From positions 1 through 7,692 of the forward strand of contig JACCYK010000486.1 in the NCBI GenBank assembly GCA_013696525.1: 7,692 nucleotides of DNA, written 5' to 3'. Position 1 is the stretch's first letter. Each line of letters starts with the position of its first letter. Both the position numbers and the translations under genes were made by a program. Under the pieces are notes generated by a model. It was not told the DNA's origin. It saw only the letters and a list, made by a program, of their open reading frames with translations, and did not search any database. Below, one piece after another: positions 7,493 through 7,692 of the stretch. The DNA is from Chloroflexia bacterium. Its GTDB lineage: Bacteria; Chloroflexota; Chloroflexia; Thermomicrobiales; UBA6265.

Positions 7493-7692
7493 TGAAGCCT
7501 CGTCGCGATCAGATGACGTTTACCGAAGGAGCACGCCGCATGTGCCGCGCGGCGATGGCAGCGTCGCACTTGGCGGAGAATAAGCTCAACCTTCAGTCCC
7601 GGAGGGACTTCGTGGTGCTCAGCGCGGACTTTCAGCCCAGCGCCACTACCGCGCTGGTGTGCCTCCGTGGCGGGGGCGATTGGGTTCTGGGC
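7493..7692. other. Upstream region of the permease operon, no gene seen
   Basis: I find no protein-like frame on either strand and no clear -35/-10 pair for the minus-strand permease genes. Apart from repeat copy B there is a cluster of GC-rich inverted repeats (7637-7671). The region probably separates the permease genes from whatever precedes them beyond the edge. Confidence 0.5.
7593..7644 (+). repeat. Interspersed two-hairpin repeat, copy B
   Basis: This is a diverged copy of the 5524-5574 element in the same orientation, about 2.07 kb away. Its first stem is AGTCCC-GGA-GGGACT (7595-7609), where the T-A closing pair of copy A has become C-G. The second part keeps GGTGCT (7613-7618) and AGCGCC (7639-7644) around GGACTTTCAGCCC. 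The two copies bracket the two permease genes. An overlapping alternative hairpin, CCAGCGC (7637-7643) with GCGCTGG (7651-7657), is also possible. Confidence 0.75.

Noticed and set aside
5524..7644. Repeat pair as CRISPR repeats or as ends of an insertion sequence
   Set aside because: The copies are 2 kb apart, imperfect and each self-complementary, with no spacer series. Between them lie intact permease genes and no transposase. They are direct, not inverted, and no target duplication is visible.

Overview
The window is a GC-rich bacterial chromosomal segment. It holds two housekeeping units and one accessory transporter. The taxon is an inference. A complete T-box leader in front of pheST in such GC-rich DNA, together with the sequence style of PheT and enolase, best fits Chloroflexota (Thermomicrobia/Sphaerobacter-like) or a high-GC Firmicute. 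No marker in the window settles this.

Layout from left to right. Bases 3-62 may be the last codons of a plus-strand gene running in from the left edge. On the minus strand, the phenylalanyl-tRNA synthetase operon reads from a promoter near 3990 through a T-box leader (about 3979-3689), then pheS (3660-2608), then pheT (2580-136). On the plus strand, divergent from it, lies eno (enolase, 4066-5340). A 281-base gap (5341-5621) holds hairpins and one copy of a two-hairpin repeat. Two minus-strand genes for CUT1-type sugar ABC permeases follow: MalF-like at 7492-6542, then MalG-like at 6533-5622. The right edge (7493-7692) has no gene I can support but carries a second, diverged copy of the same repeat in the same orientation.

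How the parts work together. pheS and pheT encode the two subunits of the alpha2beta2 synthetase that charges tRNA-Phe. Their leader senses uncharged tRNA-Phe: it has a UUC specifier, a UGGU bulge complementary to the ACCA end of tRNA-Phe, and mutually exclusive antiterminator and terminator hairpins. Enolase is an unrelated glycolytic enzyme that shares only the divergent intergenic region. The two permeases would form the membrane channel of a sugar importer. Its binding protein and ATPase are not in the window; the binding protein would be expected beyond the right edge.

Nothing here is a clear new multi-gene system. The items most worth a second look are the T-box, which can be resolved almost element by element; the repeat pair that brackets the permease genes and shows compensatory changes in its stems; and a Glu-to-Gly change in the otherwise invariant-looking SHRSGETED motif of enolase.
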